Part shown: piece after piece, positions 17,768 through 25,525 of the stretch
Position numbering within the stretch: the stretch's first letter is position 1
How the letters are laid out: each line of letters opens with the position of its first letter
Assembly: GCA_963758025.1 (NCBI GenBank)
Contig: CAVWUA010000004.1
Span: forward strand, 372,001 to 436,000
Length of the DNA: 64,000 bases
Direction: 5' to 3'
Origin: CAVWUA01 sp963758025
GTDB taxonomy: Bacteria > Planctomycetota > Planctomycetia > Isosphaerales > Isosphaeraceae
Notes under the pieces: generated by a model
What the model saw: only the letters and a program-made list of their open reading frames with translations
Database searches by the model: none
Told to the model about the DNA's origin: nothing
Made by a program: the position numbers and the translations under genes

Positions 17768-20485
17768 GTGGTCATTCTCGCACCGACGACGAGCGACGCG
17801 ATACCCGCGCTTTGGTTCTTATTGCAAGAAATGGTTCCCGAGGATGCTGCGTATCAACCGAAAATGATCAGTGCTGCGGCGACTTGGTCGGTCGTGGGCG
17901 ACCCGAATCGTGTCTGCGCACCGTGCTCCAAGAGTGAGGAGCCCGAGTCTGGGGATATCAAGGCGGAAAATACCTGGGCGAACACGCTCAGCCGAGCCCT
18001 GGGCCACTCCGTGGATGGCGAGCACTTGCGACACGATACCGACGCATTTCGCGATCAAATTCACGACGCGACGGAGAAGGTCAGGCACCTCGCCAAGAAC
18101 TTCATCCAATACCCCCAGTCGGACGAACAATCGGCCAACGAGATGTACCGTCAACTGGTCAGCGTGCGCGGCAACCGGCGAGTGGCGATCTTGTATCGGG
18201 ACGGGGAACCGACCACGGCGGAGCGTCGAGGTTCAACTGAGGAGCCGGACCGACGACTCTTCGGCCCGGCGTTGCGGGACGATTTCCGCATGCGCTTCCG
18301 TCGCGGTCGCGAGAAAAAGTTTCCATTCGTGGAATTCGACCGATTCCTCCACGCCCCCTTCGAGAAACGGCCCGAGGAGACCGAGGGAGAAAACGTCATA
18401 TCGGACTGGGAGCGGAGGGTCGAAAAGAGGCTGACGCCCACCCTGAGGTTCTTTGAGCGGGAGCAGGTCGAGGCCATCGGGGTCTTCGGCGGCGCGGAGG
18501 AGAAACTCTTCATCCTGAACCTCGTCCGGAAGAACTTGCCCTCGGTCCAACTGTTCTCGGACGTGCCGGACTGGAAGCTCGAATCGCCTGATGCCCCCAG
18601 CGAATCGCCGTTGATGGGCGAGATCGCACCGCCCAGTACCGAATCGGCAACGGATTACCAGCTCAACGGCATGCTCATCATATCGAACACGGCCCAGCCG
18701 AGGGACTGGGTGAGGGAAGAGTTCCTTGGCATGAATGAAATCAACAGAACCAGAAGCTCGCCTTTCCTACCAAATATTTACCGGTTTTTTACAAATCATA
18801 TTATATTGAGACTTATCGATCTGCACCAGGCGGGTCGGTATTGTGAATTGAGCAGCGGGAAGGACCTGGAAAAATTCCTCCGCGAAGATGTAGAAATGGG
18901 ATTCATCAAGAAAGAGCTGGGCAAGAATGCTTCGGGCGATGGTAAAGGAGAGGTCTTGGTGATCCAGAGCGGGCGGCTTCGACCGATCACCTATTGGGGG
19001 AAGTCGGTGGGGACGATTCTCGCCACGATCCTGGCGGTGGTGTTGCCCTTCGTCCTGATCGAACTCATCCAACCCAGAGAGGCACCCAGCCCGAAGCCCA
19101 CGACGGAAGTCTTGACGACGCTCGACGTGATACTCAAGAATCCCTGGGGAAATAGAGCCCGGTCGAGTCGTGCGGGACCGGACTCCTCGAACGAATCCCC
19201 GAGCGGGGAAGTATCGAGGGGCGGGGACAACGCGATTTCGGAACCCGCCGACGGCCCCTCTCGTGACACCTTATCGAATCATGAAGTGCCACCAAGGACC
19301 GCTGACGCATCCCAGCCACTGTCCGTCCGACACTTGCTCCAATTAGTCATGATCCTCGTCTTGCTCGCGGTCGTCCCGCTCATTGCCATCGCGGTGGACA
19401 CACTCTATCTAACTCTTCCGATCAGTCCGAGCATCCTGCCCGATGGCCAGAGCATCCTTCCGACACTCTACCTTTATCAAGTCGTCGGGATCCTCGCGCT
19501 CTATCTCCCTTTTCATTTCAAGGAGGATATCCATGGTCGCGGGCGACCTCGGCCGCAGACGGCGGGTACGGGCGATAATTTACAATTCTTGGGCCTCCTG
19601 CGGTGGTCTCCCCCGCTGGAAAAGGAGCGGGAGGAGCGGTTCAACGATTTCATCAAGAGATGGATCCAGGAGGATGTGAACCCGAACCTGCGGTGCGACA
19701 GCCGCGAGAACCTATTCGCCCTGCTTGCGGCGGGCTTTCTAACAATTTTAGACTATTCCGCGGGAATCCCGATCGCCGGAAGTCCCGGTTGGACCAAAGT
19801 TATCTTCCTCATTTACGAATTCGTGGTCTTGTATCTCGTGATTTGCACCGGGATCATCTTCATCGACATGGCCCGCGCCGTCGTCTTCCTCAAGCGGAGG
19901 CTCCAGAGCCTCGAAGCGCGGGCGGAAGAGAATAATTTCCTACAGGCGATGACGCCGGACAGTATTCACCGGCTTGGCACGATCTTCATCGGAGTTGTGA
20001 CTTACGCCTTGGTCCTTTTCACCCTCCTCCTCATCTCACGAATCTCGTATCTCGGGATGGCACGCTGGCGATGGACCATCCACCTGAGTACCCGTCTCGA
20101 CAAGGTTCTCGACCTCCCTCTCCCTGAATCGTTCCCCGTCCCCCTAGGGACTGTCCTATTCGCCGTGGTGTTGGGACTGATTCTCGGCTATTGGTTTTTC
20201 TGCTATCGCGTCTTCTCGGGTTTGATCATCTCGATGAAGATGGCCCGCCTGCTGGAACTGGACAAACGCCGGCTCGCTCAATCCATCGAGAGGGAAAAGT
20301 GGAGTGAGGAATTCGACAAGGATCGGCAAGCAATCCAAAACATCTCGGAGCAACCGTGGAGGCCCGCAGGCTCCCGGCAGGCCCAGGTGGCGCTAGCCAT
20401 CGCCTTGCTGACGCCGTTGCTGTCCATGCTTCTAGGCCCCTGGGGTGCGATCGTGACTAAGGCCCTCTCGAGTTTCTTCAAATGA
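17768..20485 (+). CDS. Large receptor-like multi-pass membrane protein, unknown family
   Basis: A 905-residue frame starting with GTG at 17768. The N-terminal 300 or so residues look like part of a type 1 periplasmic-binding-like (ANF-receptor) domain: VVILAPTTSD at the start, a RRVAILYRDGEPT strand, then VEAIGVFGGAEEKLFILNLV and LNGMLIISNT. After it come hydrophobic segments at about residues 415-435, 520-545, 560-580, 650-670, 680-710, 740-760 and 795-830, so at least seven membrane spans, some paired around a charged cytoplasmic region (KEREERFNDFIKRW). No kinase, channel or transporter signature is recognised. It overlaps the following TIM-barrel gene by ATGA. The domain assignment is inference from pattern only; it may be the continuation of the 16987 frame. 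Confidence 0.45.
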   Translation: MVILAPTTSDAIPALWFLLQEMVPEDAAYQPKMISAAATWSVVGDPNRVCAPCSKSEEPESGDIKAENTWANTLSRALGHSVDGEHLRHDTDAFRDQIHDATEKVRHLAKNFIQYPQSDEQSANEMYRQLVSVRGNRRVAILYRDGEPTTAERRGSTEEPDRRLFGPALRDDFRMRFRRGREKKFPFVEFDRFLHAPFEKRPEETEGENVISDWERRVEKRLTPTLRFFEREQVEAIGVFGGAEEKLFILNLVRKNLPSVQLFSDVPDWKLESPDAPSESPLMGEIAPPSTESATDYQLNGMLIISNTAQPRDWVREEFLGMNEINRTRSSPFLPNIYRFFTNHIILRLIDLHQAGRYCELSSGKDLEKFLREDVEMGFIKKELGKNASGDGKGEVLVIQSGRLRPITYWGKSVGTILATILAVVLPFVLIELIQPREAPSPKPTTEVLTTLDVILKNPWGNRARSSRAGPDSSNESPSGEVSRGGDNAISEPADGPSRDTLSNHEVPPRTADASQPLSVRHLLQLVMILVLLAVVPLIAIAVDTLYLTLPISPSILPDGQSILPTLYLYQVVGILALYLPFHFKEDIHGRGRPRPQTAGTGDNLQFLGLLRWSPPLEKEREERFNDFIKRWIQEDVNPNLRCDSRENLFALLAAGFLTILDYSAGIPIAGSPGWTKVIFLIYEFVVLYLVICTGIIFIDMARAVVFLKRRLQSLEARAEENNFLQAMTPDSIHRLGTIFIGVVTYALVLFTLLLISRISYLGMARWRWTIHLSTRLDKVLDLPLPESFPVPLGTVLFAVVLGLILGYWFFCYRVFSGLIISMKMARLLELDKRRLAQSIEREKWSEEFDKDRQAIQNISEQPWRPAGSRQAQVALAIALLTPLLSMLLGPWGAIVTKALSSFFK

Positions 20486-21358
20486 CAGCATACACACAAA
20501 CCTCGAACGAAGTCTCGGATGAGAACAGCCGGGCAGTCATCCTGGAACGGTTCCGTCAAAAGGTCGCCGAGGGACGGCCGATCATCGGCGGCGGCGCGGG
20601 GACGGGCTTGAGCGCCAAGTGCGCGGAGGCCGGCGGGATCGACCTGATCATCATTTATAACTCCGGCCGCTACCGCATGGCCGGTCGGGGGAGCCTGGCG
20701 GGGCTGATGCCGTATGGCGATGCCAACGCGATCGTCATGGAGATGGCGCGTGAGGTCCTGCCGGTCGTGCGTTATACGCCCGTGCTGGCGGGTGTCTGCG
20801 GCACCGATCCGTTCCGCGTGATGAAGCGGTTCCTGGTCGAGGTGCGCGACGCGGGGTTCGCCGGCGTGCAGAACTTCCCAACCGTCGGCCTGGTCGACGG
20901 TCAATTCCGCCGCGGCCTGGAAGAAACCGGGATGGGCTACGACAAGGAAGTCGCCATGATTGCCCAGGCGCGGGAAATGGATCTCCTAACCTGCCCCTAC
21001 GTTCACAACGCGGACGAGGCCCGCGCCATGGCCGAGGCCGGGGCCGACGTTCTCGTGCCCCACGTCGGCCTGACAACCAAGGGAATGATCGGCGCAGTCG
21101 GCGCTCGATCTGGAGGAGGCGGCCCGCCGCGTGCAGGCGATGGCCGACGCCGCCTGGAGCGTGCGGCCCGATCTGCTCGTGCTCTGCCACGGCGGACCGA
21201 TCGCCGAGCCGGAGGATGCGGCGGAGGTCTTCCGTCGCACCCAGGGCATCGCCGGGTTCTTCGGCGCGAGCAGCATCGAGCGGCTCCCGACCGAGCCGGC
21301 CATCGTCGGTCAGGTCCAGGCCTTCACCCGGCTAAGCCTCGGGAGCCCCAAGGCGTGA
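20482..21358 (+). CDS. PEP-hydrolase-like TIM-barrel protein (UPF0261 partner), one frameshift
   Basis: A TIM-barrel protein of about 292 residues of the phosphoenolpyruvate-hydrolase-like/isocitrate-lyase-related group usually found next to UPF0261. Signature segments are PIIGGGAGTGLSAKCAEAGG, DLIIIYNSGRYRMAGRGSL, MPYGDANAIVMEMA, GVQNFPTVGLVDG and LLVLCHGGPIAEPEDA. The frame changes once near 21,090-21,110, after VGLTTKGMIGA. The start overlaps the stop of the membrane gene (ATGA), giving an N-terminal tail of about 15 residues before the conserved start, which may have been created when the block inserted. The 3' end overlaps the convergent small gene by 27 nt. Confidence 0.85.
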
Positions 21359-21601
21359 GGCCAGGGCGCGGCCCTGCTCGGTCTCCGGGTCGTCGTCGCC
21401 GAACTCTTCCCACCACTCGATGTCGTCGAGGCGTTCGATCTCCTCCCGGTCCTCCGCCTCCCGGTGCTCCGAGACGGGTTCGACGGCCTCCTCGACGATC
21501 GAGACGGTGATGACCGCCCGGCCGGCCGGCAGATCCGCCGGCAGTTGCAGGGCCACGTAACGATCCTCGGGAATGACGACCTCAGTCCGGTAGCGTCGCA
21601 C
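21332..21601 (-). CDS. Small acidic antitoxin-like protein
   Basis: An 89-residue protein. I chose the GTG at 21601 because a GGGGAGG ribosome site lies five bases upstream; the in-frame ATG at 21646 would add sequence without this signal. The N-terminal half (RRYRTEVVIPEDRYVALQLP) resembles the short beta-rich regions found in small planctomycete and cyanobacterial antitoxin-like proteins, and the C-terminal half is very acidic (EEFGDDDPETEQ). No toxin gene (PIN or other) is next to it: downstream is the convergent TIM-barrel gene and upstream the MaoC gene. It is therefore an orphan, and the antitoxin idea is weak. Confidence 0.5.
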   Translation of the reverse strand: MRRYRTEVVIPEDRYVALQLPADLPAGRAVITVSIVEEAVEPVSEHREAEDREEIERLDDIEWWEEFGDDDPETEQGRALASRLGAPEA

Positions 21602-21691
21602 GGCAACCTCCCCATGCGTCGAGCAGCACACGTTGCGTCCAGTCACGATTGGAGACGGCGACGAAGGCGGAGCCGCGGGGCTTGCCTCCGC

Positions 21692-22159
21692 TCAATGCTC
21701 GGGGTGAGCCGCCTTGCCCAGAACGAGCGTCTGGGTTCGGCCCTCTTGCACAGCCTTGCCATGCTGGTTGACCAGCCGGCGATGCCAGGTGACCACCGCG
21801 CGTCGCCCCCGCGTCCGGGGCTCGATCTGCTCCACCCGCGAAACGACGCGAATCGTATCACCAAAAGCGATCGGCTCGTGGAAGGTCCATTCCAGGATCG
21901 ACAGGAAGGCCAGGGTTTGCACGCGAGGCGCCTGGCTTCCCAGGCCGCTGGCGATCGCTAGTCCTAGCAATCCGTGGGCCACCGGCTTGCCGAATGGCCC
22001 CTGAGAGGCGAATTCGTGATCGCAATGAAGCGGGTTGAAATCTCCGGAGAGGCCAGCGAAGGCCGTCACGTCAGCTTCGGTGACGGTTCGCGCCGGGCTC
22101 TCCCACTCATCGCCCGGCACCAGGTCATCAAAGAGCAAAACCGGCTGAACGTGTCGCAC
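21692..22159 (-). CDS. MaoC-like (R)-specific enoyl-CoA hydratase
   Basis: An intact 155-residue single hot-dog-fold protein. The hydratase motif is complete: Asp40 and His45 in GDFNPLHCDHEFA, followed by GPFGKPVAHGLLG. Such proteins add water to trans-2-enoyl-CoA to give (R)-3-hydroxyacyl-CoA in fatty acid or polyhydroxyalkanoate metabolism, in the cytoplasm. Length is typical for the single-domain form. The small acidic gene lies 90 nt downstream on the same strand. No other acyl-CoA gene is nearby. Confidence 0.88.
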   Translation of the reverse strand: MRHVQPVLLFDDLVPGDEWESPARTVTEADVTAFAGLSGDFNPLHCDHEFASQGPFGKPVAHGLLGLAIASGLGSQAPRVQTLAFLSILEWTFHEPIAFGDTIRVVSRVEQIEPRTRGRRAVVTWHRRLVNQHGKAVQEGRTQTLVLGKAAHPEH

Positions 22160-22441
22160 CGATCCGGATCCTCAAGCTCTGACACCTCAAATCGTTCCGT
22201 TTGGGTATGAATTCTGCATGGTGACTGTCGTCAAGTCAAGTCAGTTGATCGTGGAGAAGAACCAGAACTTCCGCGGTTCTGACCCGGGATCGGTGACTTG
22301 CCGCTTGCTACTCCATTCGTTAGACGGAACAATTGAAAGAGGTTTTTGCGCACTCCTTACAGTCCCGATGCGGGGACACAGAGGGCGGAGGCATTCCGTA
22401 TGCACCGTCTGTGACGGAGGTCGCGCGAGGAGAGAGCCGCC
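22160..22441. other. Divergent intergenic region
   Basis: About 280 nt between the divergent MaoC and response-regulator starts. I see no gene. The last 20 nt hold a GAGGAGAGAG ribosome site for the regulator. Both promoters should lie here but no convincing -35/-10 pair was found. Confidence 0.4.
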
Positions 22442-23143
22442 ATGAGTCGCCCTTGGAAAGTGTTGATCGCCGATGATGAACGGCCGGTCGCGGCCGGATT
22501 GCAAGGACAGTTGGAAGCGCTGGGATACGACGTGGTCGCCGTGGTGGACGATGGGCATCGCGCAATCGACATCTGCCGGCGGACCCTGCCCGACGTGGTC
22601 CTGATGGACATCGAGATGCCCGGGCTGGATGGCCTGTCAGCCGCCCGGCAGATTGCCAAGGACCCGGGAACCCCCGTGATCATTCTGACGGCTCACGGCC
22701 ACCCGAACCTGGTGGACCAGGCGATCCAGGGGGGGGTGATCCAGTACTTGCTGAAGCCCGTCACCAGCCCGGCCCTGCACGCCGCCATCCAGACCGCCAC
22801 GGCCCAGGCCCAGAAGCTCAACGAGGAACGCGCGCGGGCCGATAGCCTGGAGGTGACCCTCCACGAACGCAAGCTGATCGAGCGGGCCAAGGGCATTCTC
22901 ATGACCCGCCGCAACTTGACCGAGCCCGAGGCCTTCCGGTTCCTGCAGCGACAGAGCCAGGACAAGCGAATGCCCATGGCCAAGCTCGCCGAGTCGATCG
23001 TGCAGGCCGATGAGTTCTTCGAGCCCGCGCCCGATCACCACAGCACGCCGCGGCACTCCTCCAACACCGCGCGAATGATCGATCCCGGCCGGCGAACACC
23101 ATTATTATATCATATAGAGATATATGAATTATACGTGCCGTGA
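22442..23143 (+). CDS. Response regulator with ANTAR RNA-binding domain
   Basis: An intact 233-residue protein. The receiver domain (residues 5-120) has the acidic pair Asp11/Asp12, the phospho-acceptor Asp56 (VVLMDIEMPG), Thr83 and Lys105 (YLLKPV). A short coiled linker leads to an ANTAR domain at about 135-190 (RKLIERAKGILMTRRNLTEPEAFRFL), which in AmiR/NasT-type proteins binds paired hairpins in leader RNA and prevents transcription termination. The last 40 residues are unlike the family and may be a read-through tail. Two histidine kinases lie downstream, so this is probably the output of that signalling cluster. A leader-RNA target was not found in the window. Confidence 0.88.
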   Translation: MSRPWKVLIADDERPVAAGLQGQLEALGYDVVAVVDDGHRAIDICRRTLPDVVLMDIEMPGLDGLSAARQIAKDPGTPVIILTAHGHPNLVDQAIQGGVIQYLLKPVTSPALHAAIQTATAQAQKLNEERARADSLEVTLHERKLIERAKGILMTRRNLTEPEAFRFLQRQSQDKRMPMAKLAESIVQADEFFEPAPDHHSTPRHSSNTARMIDPGRRTPLLYHIEIYELYVP

Positions 23144-23342
23144 TTTGAGAGTGTTTATCCAAGATTGTTGTTTGACAGACCGCCACCGGAACGCTAGCCT
23201 GAACTGGATAAGAACGGGCGGGGATGTCGAGTGAATCGAACACCCAGCCCGGGCTTTCCTCAAATCGTTTCGAATCATGGAGGGCAAGCGGTTCCATCGC
23301 AACGACGGAACCCGGACCTCCCCTGGCTTCCGGGGGGTTGTC

Positions 23343-23603
23343 ATGGCTTTGACGCATGCAGGACGGATGGACTCCTGGCGCCTTCCGCTGAACGACAGGG
23401 CGCTAGCCGAACGAATCGAAGACAATATCGAGCGCAAGGCGTGTGGACGCATCCGCGATCTGCGCGTCGTCTGCTGGGGCAACACGATCATCCTCAACGG
23501 TCGCTCCCGTACCCATCACGCCAAGCAACTGGCGCAAGCGGCCGTGCTCGACTTAACCGACACCCATGCCATCGTGACCAACCAGATCGTCGTCCGCTAT
23601 TGA
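23343..23603 (+). CDS. BON-domain protein
   Basis: An 86-residue protein made almost entirely of one BON domain (ERIEDNIERKACGRIRDLRV, then GNTIILNGRSRTHHAKQLAQ and HAIVTNQIVV), a small alpha/beta fold associated with membranes, osmotic shock proteins and secretins. I chose the ATG at 23343; an in-frame ATG at 23277 adds sequence unlike the family. No signal peptide is seen. It sits between the response regulator and the first histidine kinase and is followed by an inverted repeat. Confidence 0.72.
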   Translation: MALTHAGRMDSWRLPLNDRALAERIEDNIERKACGRIRDLRVVCWGNTIILNGRSRTHHAKQLAQAAVLDLTDTHAIVTNQIVVRY

Positions 23604-23621
23604 GTTCAGCAGAACAAAGGG

Positions 23622-23671
23622 CAGATTTCAGACTCCAGATCTTCGAAGAGGCAAGGAACTACTGAAATCTG
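23622..23671. repeat. Inverted repeat after the BON gene
   Basis: CAGATTTCAG at 23622-23631 pairs exactly with CTGAAATCTG at 23662-23671 across a 30-nt spacer. It has no T run, so it is not a classical terminator. The adjacent GAATGTGCC word is the inverse of one in the 1959-2313 repeat stretch, so this may be part of a dispersed genomic repeat. Confidence 0.5.
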
Positions 23672-23871
23672 GAATGTGCCGTTTGCCATGCTGCGGTCAG
23701 AAACATCGCCCCACCGGGCACGGATGTTTTGACGCCAACGGATGCCCTCGTACGCGCATCCCGCCCGATCCCGGATCGGACGGCCGCTCGCTTTGCGACC
23801 CTCGGCCGGTGGCCGGTCCTCACACGCGATTCGCGACCCTTCCGCCCAGTCGACATGGAACAGAGAGCAAC

Positions 23872-24653
23872 ATGGATGATCGTGGTCAGTCGATACAAGC
23901 CGACCGTGCCGTCTCGGAACCGACGGATGACGGAAATCTTCGCGACTTATTCCCGCAATTGAGCCAGGAGTTATGTGAGCCCTTGACCGCGCTGCGGGAG
24001 CGTTTCGCGCACTTCCATTGCGATGGAACCTCACCCCATTCGGAGGCTGAGGATGGTCAGTTGAAGGAGATGGAGGCGATCTGCGACGATCTCATCCGCC
24101 TGACCGAGAACTATCTCGGCTACGCGGCGGTCGGCGCGGCGCGCGTCCGGTCCGCTACGCGAGCGTGCCGCTCCGGGAACTGATCGGCGAGGTGGACCGG
24201 CAGTTCGCCGCGGAAGCTGCGTCGAAGGGAATCACCTGGCGGTGCTCGACGGACGCGCGAGGCGCTGTCGTGACCGACGCCTGGCGAGCCCGTCAGTTGA
24301 TCGGCCATCTGGTCGAGAATGCCCTGGGGTACACACCCGAGGGTGGCGGTGTTGTGGTTTCCTCCCGACTGGAACGCCGCTCCTGGGAGATCCACGTCTC
24401 GGACACGGGACCGGGAATCGCCCCGGAGGACGTGCCCAAGGTCTTCGAACCGTTCGTCCGGTTTCCGCATTCGGGCCGGAAACGCGCGATGGACACCCAT
24501 GGCCTCGGCCTGACCATCTGCCGCGTCCTGGTCGAGCAGATGGGGGGGCAGATCACGATCCGCCCCGCCAGCGGCGGAGGAACCCAGGTCCTCGTGCGCC
24601 TGCCTTTCCCCGACAGAGCGTCGTGGAGTGAGCGAGACGGACACGAGGATTAG
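23872..24653 (+). CDS. Histidine-kinase-like protein lacking the phospho-acceptor His (frameshifted)
   Basis: A protein of about 260 residues with a short N-terminal dimerisation region and a full HATPase domain: N box (LIGHLVENALGYTPEGGG), G1 box (VSDTGPGIAPEDV), F box (VFEPFVRF) and G2 box (HGLGLTICRVL). The H box reads LSQELCEPLTALRERF: Gln stands where the conserved His should be (CAG codon). No sensor or membrane segment is present, so it is a soluble kinase. One frame change near 24,140-24,165 joins the two halves; it lies outside the H box. It is convergent with a second kinase gene and may be a pseudokinase or regulator for it. Confidence 0.78.
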
Positions 24654-24663
24654 AGAGGATGTT

Positions 24664-24705
24664 CCCGTCCCGCGAACCGACGGACGACGCGGTCCGCGGG
24701 ACGGG
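24664..24705. terminator. Candidate bidirectional terminator
   Basis: CCCGTCCCGCG at 24664-24674 pairs with CGCGGGACGGG at 24695-24705 (11 perfect base pairs, 20-nt loop) exactly between the two convergent kinase genes. There is no T run, so efficiency is uncertain. Confidence 0.5.
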
Positions 24706-24706
24706 A

Positions 24707-25444
24707 TCAACTGTTCGAGCGAATAGGATTCCCTTGCGCTGACAAGGATTCGACACAGAGGCGGACCTTGGTGCCTTCGCCGGGCTGGCTTCGGAGCGCC
24801 AGGGTGCCGTGGTGGCGCCGCCAGATTCCGTTGGCGATGCTCAAGCCGACCCCGACGTGGCCCTTCTTGGTCGTGAAGAATGGCTCGACGGCCCGCTCCT
24901 GGGCTGTCACGGCCATCCCCTGCCCCGTATCGCGCAGTTCCAGAACGACCCAGCCGTGGTCGTCCTTCGCGGTGGTCAATTCGATCAGGCCACCTGTCTT
25001 GGGCATCGCCTCGTAGGCATTCGAGAGCAGGTGGCCCAGCATCGTCCGCAGTTGGGGCTCGTTGCCCTGGATGGGGGGTACGGGAGCCAGGTGGGTGGCC
25101 CACTGAACGTTCACACCGGGACCGTCCTGCCGTTCCTGCGCCACCACGTCCGCCACCAGCTGATCGAGCGCGACCAATGATTCACCAATGGCCGTGGCCA
25201 TGCGAGAGTAGTCGATGAGGCGTCGGGCCACGGTCGAGGCATCCAGCGAGGTGCGGATGATCGTCTCGGCCATCACTTTCGGATCGATCCGACCGGGGGG
25301 CGCATCGGCCAGGAGCCGGAGCAGCTCGGCGTTGCTGACGATCGCGCTGAAGGCGTTGATTACATGATGGCCGACCCCTGAGGCAAGTTGACCAAGTTCG
25401 TTGTATTGCGTGATGACATTCGAGAGCTGTTCATCTTGGGACAT
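24707..25444 (-). CDS. Sensor histidine kinase (soluble)
   Basis: An intact 245-residue kinase. A HisKA-like helix carries the phospho-acceptor His26 (ASGVGHHVINAFSAI), where the usual acidic residue after it is a second His. The HATPase domain is complete: N box (LGHLLSNAYEAMPKTGG), G1 (LRDTGQGM), F (VEPFFTTKKG) and G2 (VGVGLSIANGIWRRHHG). It is of the NtrB-like group. No sensor domain or membrane segment is seen, so the signal probably comes through a partner. With the response regulator at 22442 it could form a two-component pair. Confidence 0.83.
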   Translation of the reverse strand: MSQDEQLSNVITQYNELGQLASGVGHHVINAFSAIVSNAELLRLLADAPPGRIDPKVMAETIIRTSLDASTVARRLIDYSRMATAIGESLVALDQLVADVVAQERQDGPGVNVQWATHLAPVPPIQGNEPQLRTMLGHLLSNAYEAMPKTGGLIELTTAKDDHGWVVLELRDTGQGMAVTAQERAVEPFFTTKKGHVGVGLSIANGIWRRHHGTLALRSQPGEGTKVRLCVESLSAQGNPIRSNS

Positions 25445-25525
25445 GATTGACTTCTATCCGAAACGGACCTCGGGGGGAGAGAACACCGAGGACGAGGAAA
25501 CCGTCGCAGGCTGCCACGACTCGGG

